The translations under genes and the position numbers were made by a program. A DNA stretch of 64,000 nt from Mesostigma viride (lineage: Eukaryota; Streptophyta; Mesostigmatophyceae; Mesostigmatales; Mesostigmataceae), in assembly GCA_009746045.1 (NCBI GenBank), contig RPFO01000648.1, positions 916,911 to 980,910 on the forward strand, read 5' to 3'. Shown one piece after another: positions 24,201 to 33,300 of the stretch (within the stretch, counting starts at the first letter, position 1; each line of letters opens with the position of its first letter). The notes beneath the pieces are model-generated. The model was given only the letters and a program-made list of their open reading frames with translations, was not told where the DNA came from and did no database searches.

Positions 24201-24251
24201 AAGAGGCCCAGACATCGAAACAAGAAAGCTAAATTGGCGGACCCATCATAG
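15273..24251 (+). CDS. UTP23: UTP23, rRNA-processing PIN-domain protein (9 exons)
   Basis: Exons: 15273-15403, 15701-15810, 16859-16948, 17752-17819, 18156-18242, 18937-19024, about 20257 (or 20275)-20546, 21064-21132, 24174-24251 with stop TAG. All junctions are GT-AG and phases match throughout, giving 336 (or 330) residues. UTP23 is a nucleolar component of the small-subunit processome needed for early 18S rRNA maturation and snR30/U17 release. The N-terminus is the family signature: a basic start, then HVRFFKVCFGFRAPFKVLMD with the PIN-domain Asp31. Cys67 (VTRC), Cys94/His96 (CEHE) and Cys105 (SECI) match the family CCHC zinc site. FFVASQDQNL (residues 118-127) carries the conserved Asp124. 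Exon 5 reads VPFIHIHNGVLILEKP. The C-terminal family motif KRKRAK/GPNPLSAKK spans the exon 7/8 join, and exon 9 adds a basic tail. Exon 7 is a low-complexity Gly/Ala/acidic insert with an uncertain acceptor. Introns 2, 3, 4, 6 and 8 each hold their own tandem repeat. Confidence 0.92.
16195..16352. repeat. 7-bp (ACATATA)n array in UTP23 intron 2
   Basis: About 22 copies of the heptamer with rare substitutions, inside the 1.05-kb intron between exons 2 and 3. Confidence 0.95.
17016..17290. repeat. 31-bp minisatellite derived from UTP23 exon 3 end (intron 3)
   Basis: The array opens with a copy of the last part of exon 3 (GCGTCCGAGTGCATCCTGTC, then GCAAG). It continues as about eight units of 31 bp containing CCTGTCGCAAGTGGGTGCGC and TATGCTGGC. 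The true exon 3 end is CTGTCGCAAGTGG|GTGAG at 16948/16949, so each unit carries the last bases of the exon with a weaker donor-like GG|GTGCGC. Confidence 0.9.
17837..18135. repeat. 36-bp minisatellite filling UTP23 intron 4
   Basis: About eight copies of a unit containing CTGTCCTTGCCGACCTGTCG followed by CGCACCCTTCT. It starts 17 bp after the exon 4 donor and ends about 20 bp before the exon 5 acceptor, so the intron is almost wholly repeat. Confidence 0.95.
19240..19898. repeat. 14-bp minisatellite, about 47 copies (UTP23 intron 6)
   Basis: Unit GGGTTGTTCATRAA, where R alternates between A and G; a few units have GTTCACAAA or GTTCGTAAA. Not a telomeric repeat. Confidence 0.97.
21421..21694. 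repeat. 56-bp tandem repeat, 5 copies (UTP23 intron 8)
   Basis: Units start CCATGGTTCTAATAACCCGT and contain GAGTTCTATTATGTTCATGT then a poly-C run. The fourth unit lacks three bases. Confidence 0.95.
21962..23861. mobile_element. Complete non-autonomous TTAA-flanked DNA element, copy 2, 1.9 kb, in UTP23 intron 8
   Basis: The left end reads TTAAGGGGAGGGTCCC and the right end GGGACCGTCCCCTTAA, an inverted repeat with one mismatch. TTAA occurs at both borders (21962-21965, 23858-23861). The right 1.3 kb is nearly identical to 1-1315, with the same right border. TTAA target duplication is the hallmark of piggyBac-type transposition. There is no transposase ORF; the longest frame is below 95 codons. 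The element lies inside the 3.0-kb last intron of UTP23, between exon 8 and the final exon, so it is removed by splicing. Confidence 0.8.
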
Positions 24252-24820
24252 GTGGCTAATTGATCATAGGTGGACCTGCGTTGCTTACGGAGCAGCTGCA
24301 GTTTTTTTGTACCCAGGGGCAGCTTCTCGTCATGTCTAGTGGCACCATGTTCGGACCAAATCCCAAGCATAAGTTATGAAACATTTGCCTCGAGATTATT
24401 ATAATGGTACTAAGCTGTATCGTGTCATAGGCGAACAGCAATTCGTAAACGACATGCTGCTGACTGTTGTCTCCTTGACATGCTGCCGACTGGTACGCGG
24501 GCAAATGCAAAACCTTACATTAATAACTCGTTTTGAACTAGGCCTCTGGCATAGATTCCGCCGGGACAGTGATCTCCTGATCCGTAGGCATCTTAAACTA
24601 CAGCCCAACTGCGAAAAAAACTCTTTTACCGGAGAATGACGCCAGTAAACTGGAAATTCGCTAGTTGGAGGAGCTATGTGGGAGTGGGTGGCAATATGGA
24701 TGGGACGGAATAGCGCCTGGCAGAATTGATCTACGCCGGCCGACGGTACCTCTCTCATCGAGGATACCGAGTGCTCATGTCCAGCTCTGGTTGGACTCCC
24801 TGGCCCTGGATCGAAGCACG
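24252..24820. other. UTP23 3' flank, no further gene recognised
   Basis: Presumably UTP23 3' UTR followed by intergenic sequence leading into the LINE remnant. No clear TGTAA close to the stop. Confidence 0.35.
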
Positions 24821-25135
24821 AACAGTTGGCCTGGAAATCAGCAAAAAGACTGAAGCGATGGCCCTGGGGCTTGACAATCACCCCCCACCGCTTTTACACC
24901 TGGACCGCCCAGCAGTTCCCTACACCGAGCGTTTTAAACTCTTGGGCAGTTGGCTTCCTAGCACCAAGAATGACATCGACACGCGCATAGAACTTGCATG
25001 CATGGATGGCTTTGCGTAAATTAGACAGAGTGTGGCACGCCAAGGACCTGGGCGCTGGCCAGAAACGGGATCGATCTTTTCAAGGTTCTTGTTCTTACTA
25101 TTCTGACCTATGGGGCAGAAGCCTGGACACTTACT
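24821..25135 (+). pseudogene. LINE reverse transcriptase C-terminal remnant (frameshifted)
   Basis: Segments in successive frames match the post-catalytic part of LINE reverse transcriptases: VGLEISKKTEAMAL, then RFKLLGSWLPSTKNDIDTRI, then LRKLDRVWHAKDLG, then LFKVLVLTILTYGAEAWTLT and stop. The typical order in the family is GLxISxxKTE, FKYLGS, DIxxRI, W and LLYGSETW. At least two frame changes (near 25015 and 25070) make it non-functional. The catalytic motifs upstream are missing or unrecognisable. Confidence 0.7.
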
Positions 25136-25267
25136 GCATGAACATCTGCAAATGGTAGGCATAGTTTGCGTGTAACATTAGCTCGAGGCCTCACTTGAGA
25201 CCCATATTTTAGAATAGCTGTGGACATTTATGCATGTGCATATTGACGTCTTGGGGAGACGTCCACT

Positions 25268-25505
25268 TCAGGGGAAGTCACTTGAGGGGAATTCAGTGCT
25301 TATTGGTCCCCCAACGGGGACACGAGACTACTTAATAAATTAAACACGTGCTCCCGTTGGGGAGTCAGGGAGCATCTACGTGATCAGATTCCTGAGTGTG
25401 CACAACCTGAACGGGTAGGGGGGCAGAGACCCCCCCCTTCCCTCACGCCACAGGGTTCTCAGTCGGACCCGTCTAACTAAACGATCCGGGGCATCCCATT
25501 AATTA
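25268..25505 (-). mobile_element. LINE 3' end fragment, minus strand
   Basis: Read on the minus strand it contains a diverged 3' UTR (GGGGGGGTCTCTGCCCCC region), GACTCCCCAACGGGAGCACG and an AT-rich tail near 25335, matching the 3' ends at 7480, 8250 and 9000. A second, diverged copy of the terminal signature (GTCCCCGTTGGGGGACC on the minus strand) follows immediately. Confidence 0.5.
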
Positions 25506-26079
25506 GGAACATAACTCCGTTGGGAGTATCTGTAGCACATAGCCCAGAGAGGGGGCATATGAGCCGGTAATACATTCTAAGCTACTTCCTGCAAGGGCCG
25601 TGGGAATGTAAACGACCCTTGCTCTAGGTGCCCCAGGACACCTGCAGCCCGATGATCTATCAAGCTTTGCCCAGCTAAGCCGGGTTGGCAAATACGTGTA
25701 CGGGGTATAATACGCGGACCTAAAATACGCGTATTATATGTGGGGGGTGTAAAATACGCGGCGGTAAAATACGCGACAGTTTTTGTGGTCCAATTGTCAG
25801 TCACCCAATTGGCACGCTCCTTGATGATGGTCATGCAGTTATTGCAACTGAAATTTTGTGTATATGCTTATTTATGCCCTGCAATCCTATCTGATTATGA
25901 TTTGTTAAATGCAGGGGGGAGCAGCTAGGCTGCAATGGGAATTGTAAGGAATCAATTAATTAAAAATAATTGTAAGGAAAGCCATCCACTATATAATGCA
26001 TGAGAGGACATAAGACACAACTAAGGACCATGCTCTCAAGGATCCCACAACAAGCTCCATACACATACACACACATTCA
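25506..26079. other. AT-rich spacer, no recognised gene
   Basis: It contains a few imperfect copies of AAAATACGCG around 25700-25775 and short duplicated pieces near 26005 and 26100 (ATAAGACACAA context). Nothing coding recognised. Confidence 0.4.
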
Positions 26080-26129
26080 TTATTGACAAAATGCACAGCA
26101 GCAGAGGATATAAGACACAAGGACCTTGC

Positions 26130-26640
26130 TCTCCTTCTTCTTCACGAGAAGCTCGCCACCCAACAACTTCCGAGGAGGGGTGACGTGCCCTCCTTTGTAC
26201 TGGATCATGCCGGCCACCATCTGCTTGACTGAAGAGGCGCTCTCAGCCGCATTGAAGGCAATGCCGTTCTCGATAAAAAATTCGGCAGCCAGCAGCTGGA
26301 CACCTTTCTCGTCGACGGGAACCACCCATTGGGTGATGCTCAGCTGGCCTTTGCTGGGAACCGACGACAAGTCAGCCGGCGCAGCTCCTCCCATCTCCGC
26401 CATTGCCCTGAACATTCAAATTGTGCTGCTTCTTGGTGTCTGACTTCTGCGACTTGTTGTTAGCAATCCTGAGAAACCTGCTCCGGATATTCGGTGGAAT
26501 TTTGTCGCAGGGTAACATCCCTTCCCCTGCGATTCCGGCAAAGTGTGCACGGACTCGGAATACGCTGATTGCCCCCGCCCCGTATGAGAACTTCTTGTTG
26601 CAAAATGAGCAGAACTTACTCGACACAAACTGTGTCGGCG
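26130..26640 (-). pseudogene. hAT transposase N-terminal fragment (BED zinc finger), frameshifted
   Basis: On the minus strand a BED-type zinc finger reads SKFCSFCNKKFSYGAG, then FRVRAHFAGIAGEG and CDKIPPNIRSRFLRI. This matches the C-x2-C ... R(V/I)xAHLxGI layout of plant and algal hAT transposases. After a frame change near 26410 it continues with GVQLLAAEFFIENGIAFNAA, then VKQMVAGMIQY and TPPRKLL, the conserved start of the hAT catalytic region (the family usually has FNxxxSPxFxxMxxA and YxPPSxxxL). The RNase-H catalytic residues and the C-terminal dimerisation domain are absent. Sequence upstream of the zinc finger on this strand is the 52-bp minisatellite. I infer a dead, truncated copy. 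Confidence 0.75.
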
Positions 26641-27195
26641 CCTGCCTGTTCGGTCCGTGTACGCCGGTCCCCACCACCCCTCGTTGTCGGCGCCTGCCTG
26701 TTCGGTCCACCAACGCCGGTGCCCACCACCCCTCGTTGTCGGCGCCTGCCTGTTCGGTCCATGTACGCCGGTCCCCACCACCCCTCATTGTCAACGCCTG
26801 CCTGTTCGGTCCACAGACGCCGGTGCCCAGCACCCCTCGTTGTCGGCGCCTGCCTGTTCGGTCCACAGACGCCGGTCCGGCACCACCCCTCGTTGTCGAC
26901 GCCTGCCTGTTCGGTCCATGTACGCCGGTGCCCACCACCCCTCGTTGTCGACGCCTGCCTGTTCGGTCCATGTACGCCAGTCCCCACCACCCCTCGTTGT
27001 CGGCGCCTGCCTGTTCGGTCCATGTACGCCGGTCCCCACCACCCCTCGTTGTCGGCGCCTGCCTGTTCGGTCCGTGTACGCAGGTCCCCGCCACCCCTCG
27101 TTGTCGGCGCCTGCCTGTGCGGTTCATGTACGCCGGTCCCCACCACCCCTCGTTGTCGACGCCTGCCTGTTCGGTCCACCGACGCCAGTCCCCAC
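26636..27195. repeat. 52-bp minisatellite, about 10.5 copies
   Basis: Units contain CGCCTGCCTGTTCGGTCC and CCCACCACCCCTCGTTGTCG, spaced exactly 52 bp with few substitutions. The array abuts the hAT zinc-finger fragment. Because 52 is not a multiple of three and the unit lacks stops, it opens overlapping artificial ORFs of 200-290 codons on both strands. Confidence 0.97.
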
Positions 27196-27304
27196 CTTGT
27201 TGGATAATCACCTTTCACCCTTCATCGCCTCTCACCCTTGCTTCCCACCTTGTCGTGCCCTGTGCATGGCACGTCCTGCTGGCTCGTCTTGTGCCGGGCT
27301 TGTG

Positions 27305-30300
27305 ACGGTGGCAACCTCGAGGAACAGGAGGAGCTTATCGCATCCAGGGCGGAGGTGGCGCGCCTGCTAGGTAATGCAGGCCTTCACAGAAGTATTGGGG
27401 TAGGGCCTCGACGCCCTAAGTGGCGTCCGAATGATTGTCCCGCCAAGCTGCATCAACATACCTGAGATGGCTACCCTTGAATCCATCTCACCACAAAACA
27501 ACCTATGTTCAGAGATCCACAACTCTACTAGGAGAACTGTTCTTGTGGCATTGTTTGTTCTTTGTTGTTTGTGCGTCTTTGCTGCCCAACCTACTGATGA
27601 GGCACGCCAAAGTCCTGTGCCACATACACAAGTTTATATTCCTAAAAAGAAGGCGTTCCTCATCTGTGCGCAGCTGTGTTCTGACTTTGCTTGGCCCCCA
27701 CTAGTCCGAGGGCGCCCCAATAACGAGTGCAGATGAGGTCTTTTGGAGGAGGGAGAAGATGGGGGGGGCAGGTGGGCTGGCAGGCCGATAGAAGAAGCCT
27801 GGCAGACCGACGGTGCATGTGGTGGCATCACTATATAGAGATCGAAGCTAGCCACCATGGTAGCCCTGGTATTTCCCAGACCCTACACTACTGCAGAGTG
27901 TGGTTTATAAACTACCACAGTCAAGATGGTAACTTGACTACTCCCGCGGGTGTTGCCAGCTATAACCCCCAGGCGTGGAGGTGTGCAGGTGGTGGCATTG
28001 CTCCACATGGGAAAGGCGTCGTGTTCACCTATTACGTATTGCTAGTGTCGCGGCTGCTGCGGCTGCTGCGGCTGCTGCGGCTGCTGCGGCTGCTGCGGCT
28101 GCTGCGGCTGCTGCGGCGGCTGCGGCGGCTGCTGCGGTGGCGGCGGCGGCGGCGGCTGCAGCGGGGGCGGCTGCGGCTGCTGTTCACTTCACTGCGTGGT
28201 GTACAGTTGATGGCAAGGCTTTTAAGTGAAGAACGCAGCGACTCAGATTCTAGTAACTAGCACTTACTATACTAGTAACTAGTACTTACCACTGCAGTTG
28301 TGTTTAGGCCATGTGCAGGCGGTGGCGTCGCTGGAGATGAGAAATGCACCAGGCTAACGCTAAGTACTATCGCTGTTGGTTTGGCCTTAATCCTCATGAC
28401 TGTGCAGGTGGTGGCGTCGCTGGAGATGGAGAGCAAGGAGGCGGTGCGCGAGAAAGAGCAGGCAAACCGCAAGGCCGAGAAAGCCAAGGAGGCGGCCGAC
28501 AGCATCGTGGAGGCGAAGCAGAACGACCTGGTGAGGTGGTGTGGTTTGTGGGCCCACGCTACAGTAGGTTGTATACATGGCCCCCTAGTACTGAACACAC
28601 AGAACAACTTCCTTACATGAATGGTTATACAACAGTATAGCCCTTACACACAGAACTACTTGGTCAGATATCGCTGTTGCGAAATCTACTGCGCATGCAC
28701 TCGTCGTGTAAGTGGGGTTCATGTGTGGTGGCTAATTGCACAACTCCAAAGTACGACACAGAACCCATGCCAAGCAATGCGCATGACTTACCACGGGCTG
28801 CCCATGGCGATGGTCAGGTGGTCGGAATGGGTGGTCGTGTGCCGACACTGGGGGGTCTCACGGTGGCCTTTGGGGGCGACGCCAAACATTGAAATGTGGC
28901 AAGCTCGTATCATGGTGTATTGATAACCATGATGTGGGCTTGGCGACCGCTTGTTTACCACATATTGCTCACCTAGCGTGTGGCAACTGCCGACGTATTG
29001 CATATAAACCATCTGGCACGTGTTTTTTTTCTTAACTGTGGTGACGTAAACTTTAATCATGGTGACGTAAACTTTAGCTATACACCGGTGACGTATGGCC
29101 GGTCCTCGGGCCCGGCATGCCAACCTTGCATGGTGCATGGTGGGTGCAGGCGATGGCACGCGCTCGCCTGCGGGAGGCCCTTGACGAGGTAGAGGCACTG
29201 CGCGTGAAGCTGGCATTGCAGGAGCGGGACGCTGAGCTGGCGGCGCGGTCGCACAAGGACGAGGTGGGGGGTCATGGGAGGGTTCACGACAGGGCGGGTT
29301 GGGGTGCATGGGGGCACAAGGACGAGGTGGGGTCTACATAGTCATACTACTATTATACTAAAAGGTTCATGGGAAAAGGAAGTGATACTGCACAACATGG
29401 CATGGTGGGGACTGTGGGTGCACAACAAAAGGAAAGTACAGAAAAGCATGGCAAGGAAAGGAGGTGGAAAAGCATGGGTGCAGGTAGGGGGTGGAAAAGG
29501 ATAGGCGTAAAGTTGCGACTTTGAGGAAGGGATCGAATTGAGCAAGGAAACGATTCTGAAGCAATTGAATTGCAGGTTCTGGGGGGGTGTTGGGCTGTTG
29601 GCTGGGGGTGAGGGGGATGGGGGAAACAGGCAAAATGGGGCATTAAGTGGGTGGCATTGGTGAGGATGGCTTCGGGGGCAATTGTAAGAAAATAGTGACG
29701 GCAAGCAGAGAGTGAAGAAAGGAGAGCAGGAGACTACTAGGGGAGGGAAGCATCGTGACACTTAAACAATGTTTGTCTGGGAAGCATGGGTCAGAATGGG
29801 TCGCCTAGCCCTGGATGCTTGTGCAGGCATGGTGGCACACTTGCCTGCATGGGATCGCTACCCAGGGTTGCTTCCATGGTCCCTCACCCTTCAACTATTC
29901 CATGGATGGGGAATAAAAAGTGCGGTGGAGTGCATGGAGTGCTTTGGTCCTTTGCTTTTTGCAGCCTGACTGCTGACTTGTGGCCTGGCCCATGCGGCAT
30001 GTATCCTGTATGGACACGGTACACTCTGGCTGCCACCATATGGAACTCCAGTCAGCAGCCAGGCAGGAATATCGCAAGGAGCAGTTGCAGCCGTTTGTAC
30101 CTGACTGTGGATCATCCACACTGTCGAGCCTTGGAAGGAAAAGTGCATTTTACTGAGAGTATTGTCTTTGGCTACATTTAGCTACATCTTTTGCTAAAGC
30201 AAGGCTACTTCAAGAATTCAAATGGACATTTTCCTCATTGTAAGACCTGTGATATCAATATAAAGATAAACCTAGAGTGCCATCTATATTCGTAGTATAG

Positions 30301-33300
30301 AGATTTGACATGGCTCTGTATAGAGGTTTATAGCTGGGCGTTTGCTTTGGTTTGAGTGATTTCACTCTGCTGTAAGTAATTATATTATTAATATATATTG
30401 GCTATAGGTGCCCTCATCTGCACATTTAGCCATCGACTACACTGCTGCCTGATGTATCTGCAGTATGGTTAGCACACAGCAAATGTCAACCCCTTACTTA
30501 GAGGTACTCATCATACAAACCCATCATGTATACGTATATATATTCAACCGGCCAGCAGTCCCGGCCCCCTCCCCCCCTCCCGCCTCGGCTCCCACCGGCT
30601 CCCAGCCCCCGCCGCCCGACTACTCGGCCAGTTGGCGTTGGCTTGACACGGTTCCCTGGGATGCATGCGCCATCAACCCGACGTCTACCCTGACCGACCT
30701 CCCCCACCGCGCGCGTAGCCTTTTCGCGCAATGTGCAATCGTTTCTCTCCGGCGCATGCACGCCGCTCCGGACGACCCGCTGGGCTTTAAACTGCACATG
30801 GTGACCCCCCGCCTGCTCCTCACCCCTCTCGGGCGTGGTGTGCGCGGCCTCCAGGGTGCGGTTATTGCCCGTTGCCGACGCTTTCTGCAGGGGGACTGGG
30901 AGGGGCTGTTTGGCGTGCCGCCCCCGCGCACGGCCCGGCTGTCGGGGGAGGTCAACTTCGAGCGGGTGGCCGCCGACGTCATCCGCCTCGTCCGCGAGGG
31001 GCAGCTCAGCCGGGCCATGACCCGCTTGGAAATGGCCAAGCTGGCCCCCGCCAATGCGGCTACCCTGGCGGCCTTGGAGGCTCTTCACCCTGCGGAGCCC
31101 GGATTCCAGCTGCCCGTGCCGGACCCCCTGCCGGCCCCCCTCCGGCTGGACCGCGACTGCTTCCTGGAGGTGATGCGTGCGGTCCCGCGGGCTTCCTCTA
31201 CCGGGCCGTCGGGCTGGCGCTACGAGCACTTGGAGGTCCTGGTGGGGCATGGGGGCGAGGACATTCTCTTTGACACCCTCATTGACCTGGCGGCTGGTCG
31301 CGTTCCTCCCGCTGCGCGCGAGTGGTTAGCGGGCGCTCGCCTCCTCGCTCTGCTCAAGGGTGTCTTGCCCCCCCCGAGGGCAAGGTGCGCCCGATCGCCT
31401 GCGGTGAGGTGCTCCGCAAGCTCGTGGGCAAAGTGATCTGCCGCCAAAAGGCGCCCGAGCTCCGTGCCTTTTTCTGCCCGCCCCTCGCAGCGGGTGAGAC
31501 CTCGGTGGCGGCCCAGCTGGGGGTGACGACTCCAGGCGGGGCGGATATCCTCATCCATTCGGTGCAGGCCTACCTCGAGGCCCACCCCACCCACGCTGTC
31601 GTCAAGGTCGACTGCCACAACGCGTTCAACAGTCTGTCCCGCGCCAGCATGTTTGCGGCCGTCATGGAGTCCTTCGAGGACTTGTACGCTTGGACAGCCG
31701 TGTGCTACGGCCAGCCCGGCCAACTGGTTCACATCATGGAGGACGGCACTCGCGGCGGCCTGCTGTCGCGGTCGGGCACCCAGCAAGGGGACCCCCTGGG
31801 ACCCCTGTACTTTGCCGCCCCCCTCCAGGGTTGCCTCCAAGCGGTCCATGCTGCCCACCCGGCGGTCGCTATTCAGGCCTACTTGGATGATATCTACCTT
31901 CTGGGCCCTGTGCCGGACACCACCGCGGCTCTGCTGGCACTGCAGACCGCGGTGGCCGACATCAACCTCCAGTTGACCCTGGCCAAGTGCGCGGTGTACT
32001 CGCCCCAAGGTGATTGCTCCGGCTTTCCGCCCCAGCTCTTGGGCCGGGACGAGCGCCTCCATGGGTTGGATGTCCTCGGCGTTCCGGTTGGCGACCCCGC
32101 GTTTGTCATCGATGCTCTGCGGGCCGCCCTCGAGGCACGCACTGAGGTACTGCCCTTGATTGCGCGCCTTCATGATTCGCAGACCAAGGGTCTGCTTCTG
32201 TGGTTTTGCGCTCACCCTCGCGTCGTTCACTGGCTCCGGGGCGCTCTTCCGGCTCAGGTCCGGCTGGCCGCCGAGGGCCACGACGAACGCATCCAGTCGG
32301 CCTTGGCGCAGCTGGTCCCGGGCCCCGACCTCCCGCCACATGCTATTCGCATTGCCTCCCTGCCTGCACGGATGGGTGGCTGCGGTCTGACTCGTGCCGC
32401 CCGGCTGGCCCCAGCAGCATTTTTGGGCTCCGTCGCTCAGTCGTGGGCGGAAAGCTGCCGGCTCCTGCCCCTTTTGGCAACGGCAGCGCCTGACCTCCTG
32501 GACCCCAGCAGCCCTTTGCCCTTCGTCACCGCCATCCAGGAGGCCTATGCTGAGATCCAGCAGGCCTGTTCTCCCGTCCGTGCCGCTCAGGCGGTACAGC
32601 GCCACCTCCCTCGCGGCACTCCCTCGGTCGCCTCCGTTCAATCTCCCGCCGCATTCCCTGCTCGCGTCATCGATAAACACCAGAAAACCTACGCGGGTAT
32701 TCTGCACACGGCTGATTGGATTGCTCTTTTCGCGGACCTCAACGCCCAGGGACGTGCGTGGCTGTTCTCGCTTTCCTTGCGGAGTGTGGGCTCGGCGTAC
32801 CTTCGTGCTCTTCCCATGGCCCCCCCATTCGCCTTGGCTCCCAGCCACTACTCGGTGGCGCTCCGGCACCAGCTATTTGCCCCGCAGCCTCTTGTTCCGG
32901 CCGGGCGGCCTTGTGGTAGCTGTGGGCAGCCGCTGGATCCCACGGGGACTCACTACCTTGCCTGCATGGGGGGCCAACAGAATCAGAATTGGTATTTGTA
33001 TTTGCACACTGTCCTCCTGACGGTGGTGCTCGCCATGATTCGGTCGGTTTTCCCCCACGCGAACATCCGGTCCGAGGATGCGGATGGCGCTGCCTTCTAT
33101 TCCCCCAACCACCGGCCTGACATCGTGGTGCTGGACTTTGAGGGGGGTGGCCGGCATCTGCTTATTGACGTTTCGGTGGCGCGGCCCTTGGCTCTTAGCC
33201 ACGTGGCTGGGGCCTCCCTCACGGCAGGTTACACGGCGGACCGGGCGGAGCGGGCCAAGCTCCTGGCCTACGGCGACGTCGGGCACCATCGTGTGGTGCC

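Noticed and set aside
26080-27211. Long repeat proteins on both strands (up to 294 codons) over the minisatellite
   Set aside because: Only the non-repeat part (hAT fragment) is protein-like; the rest is the 52-bp array.
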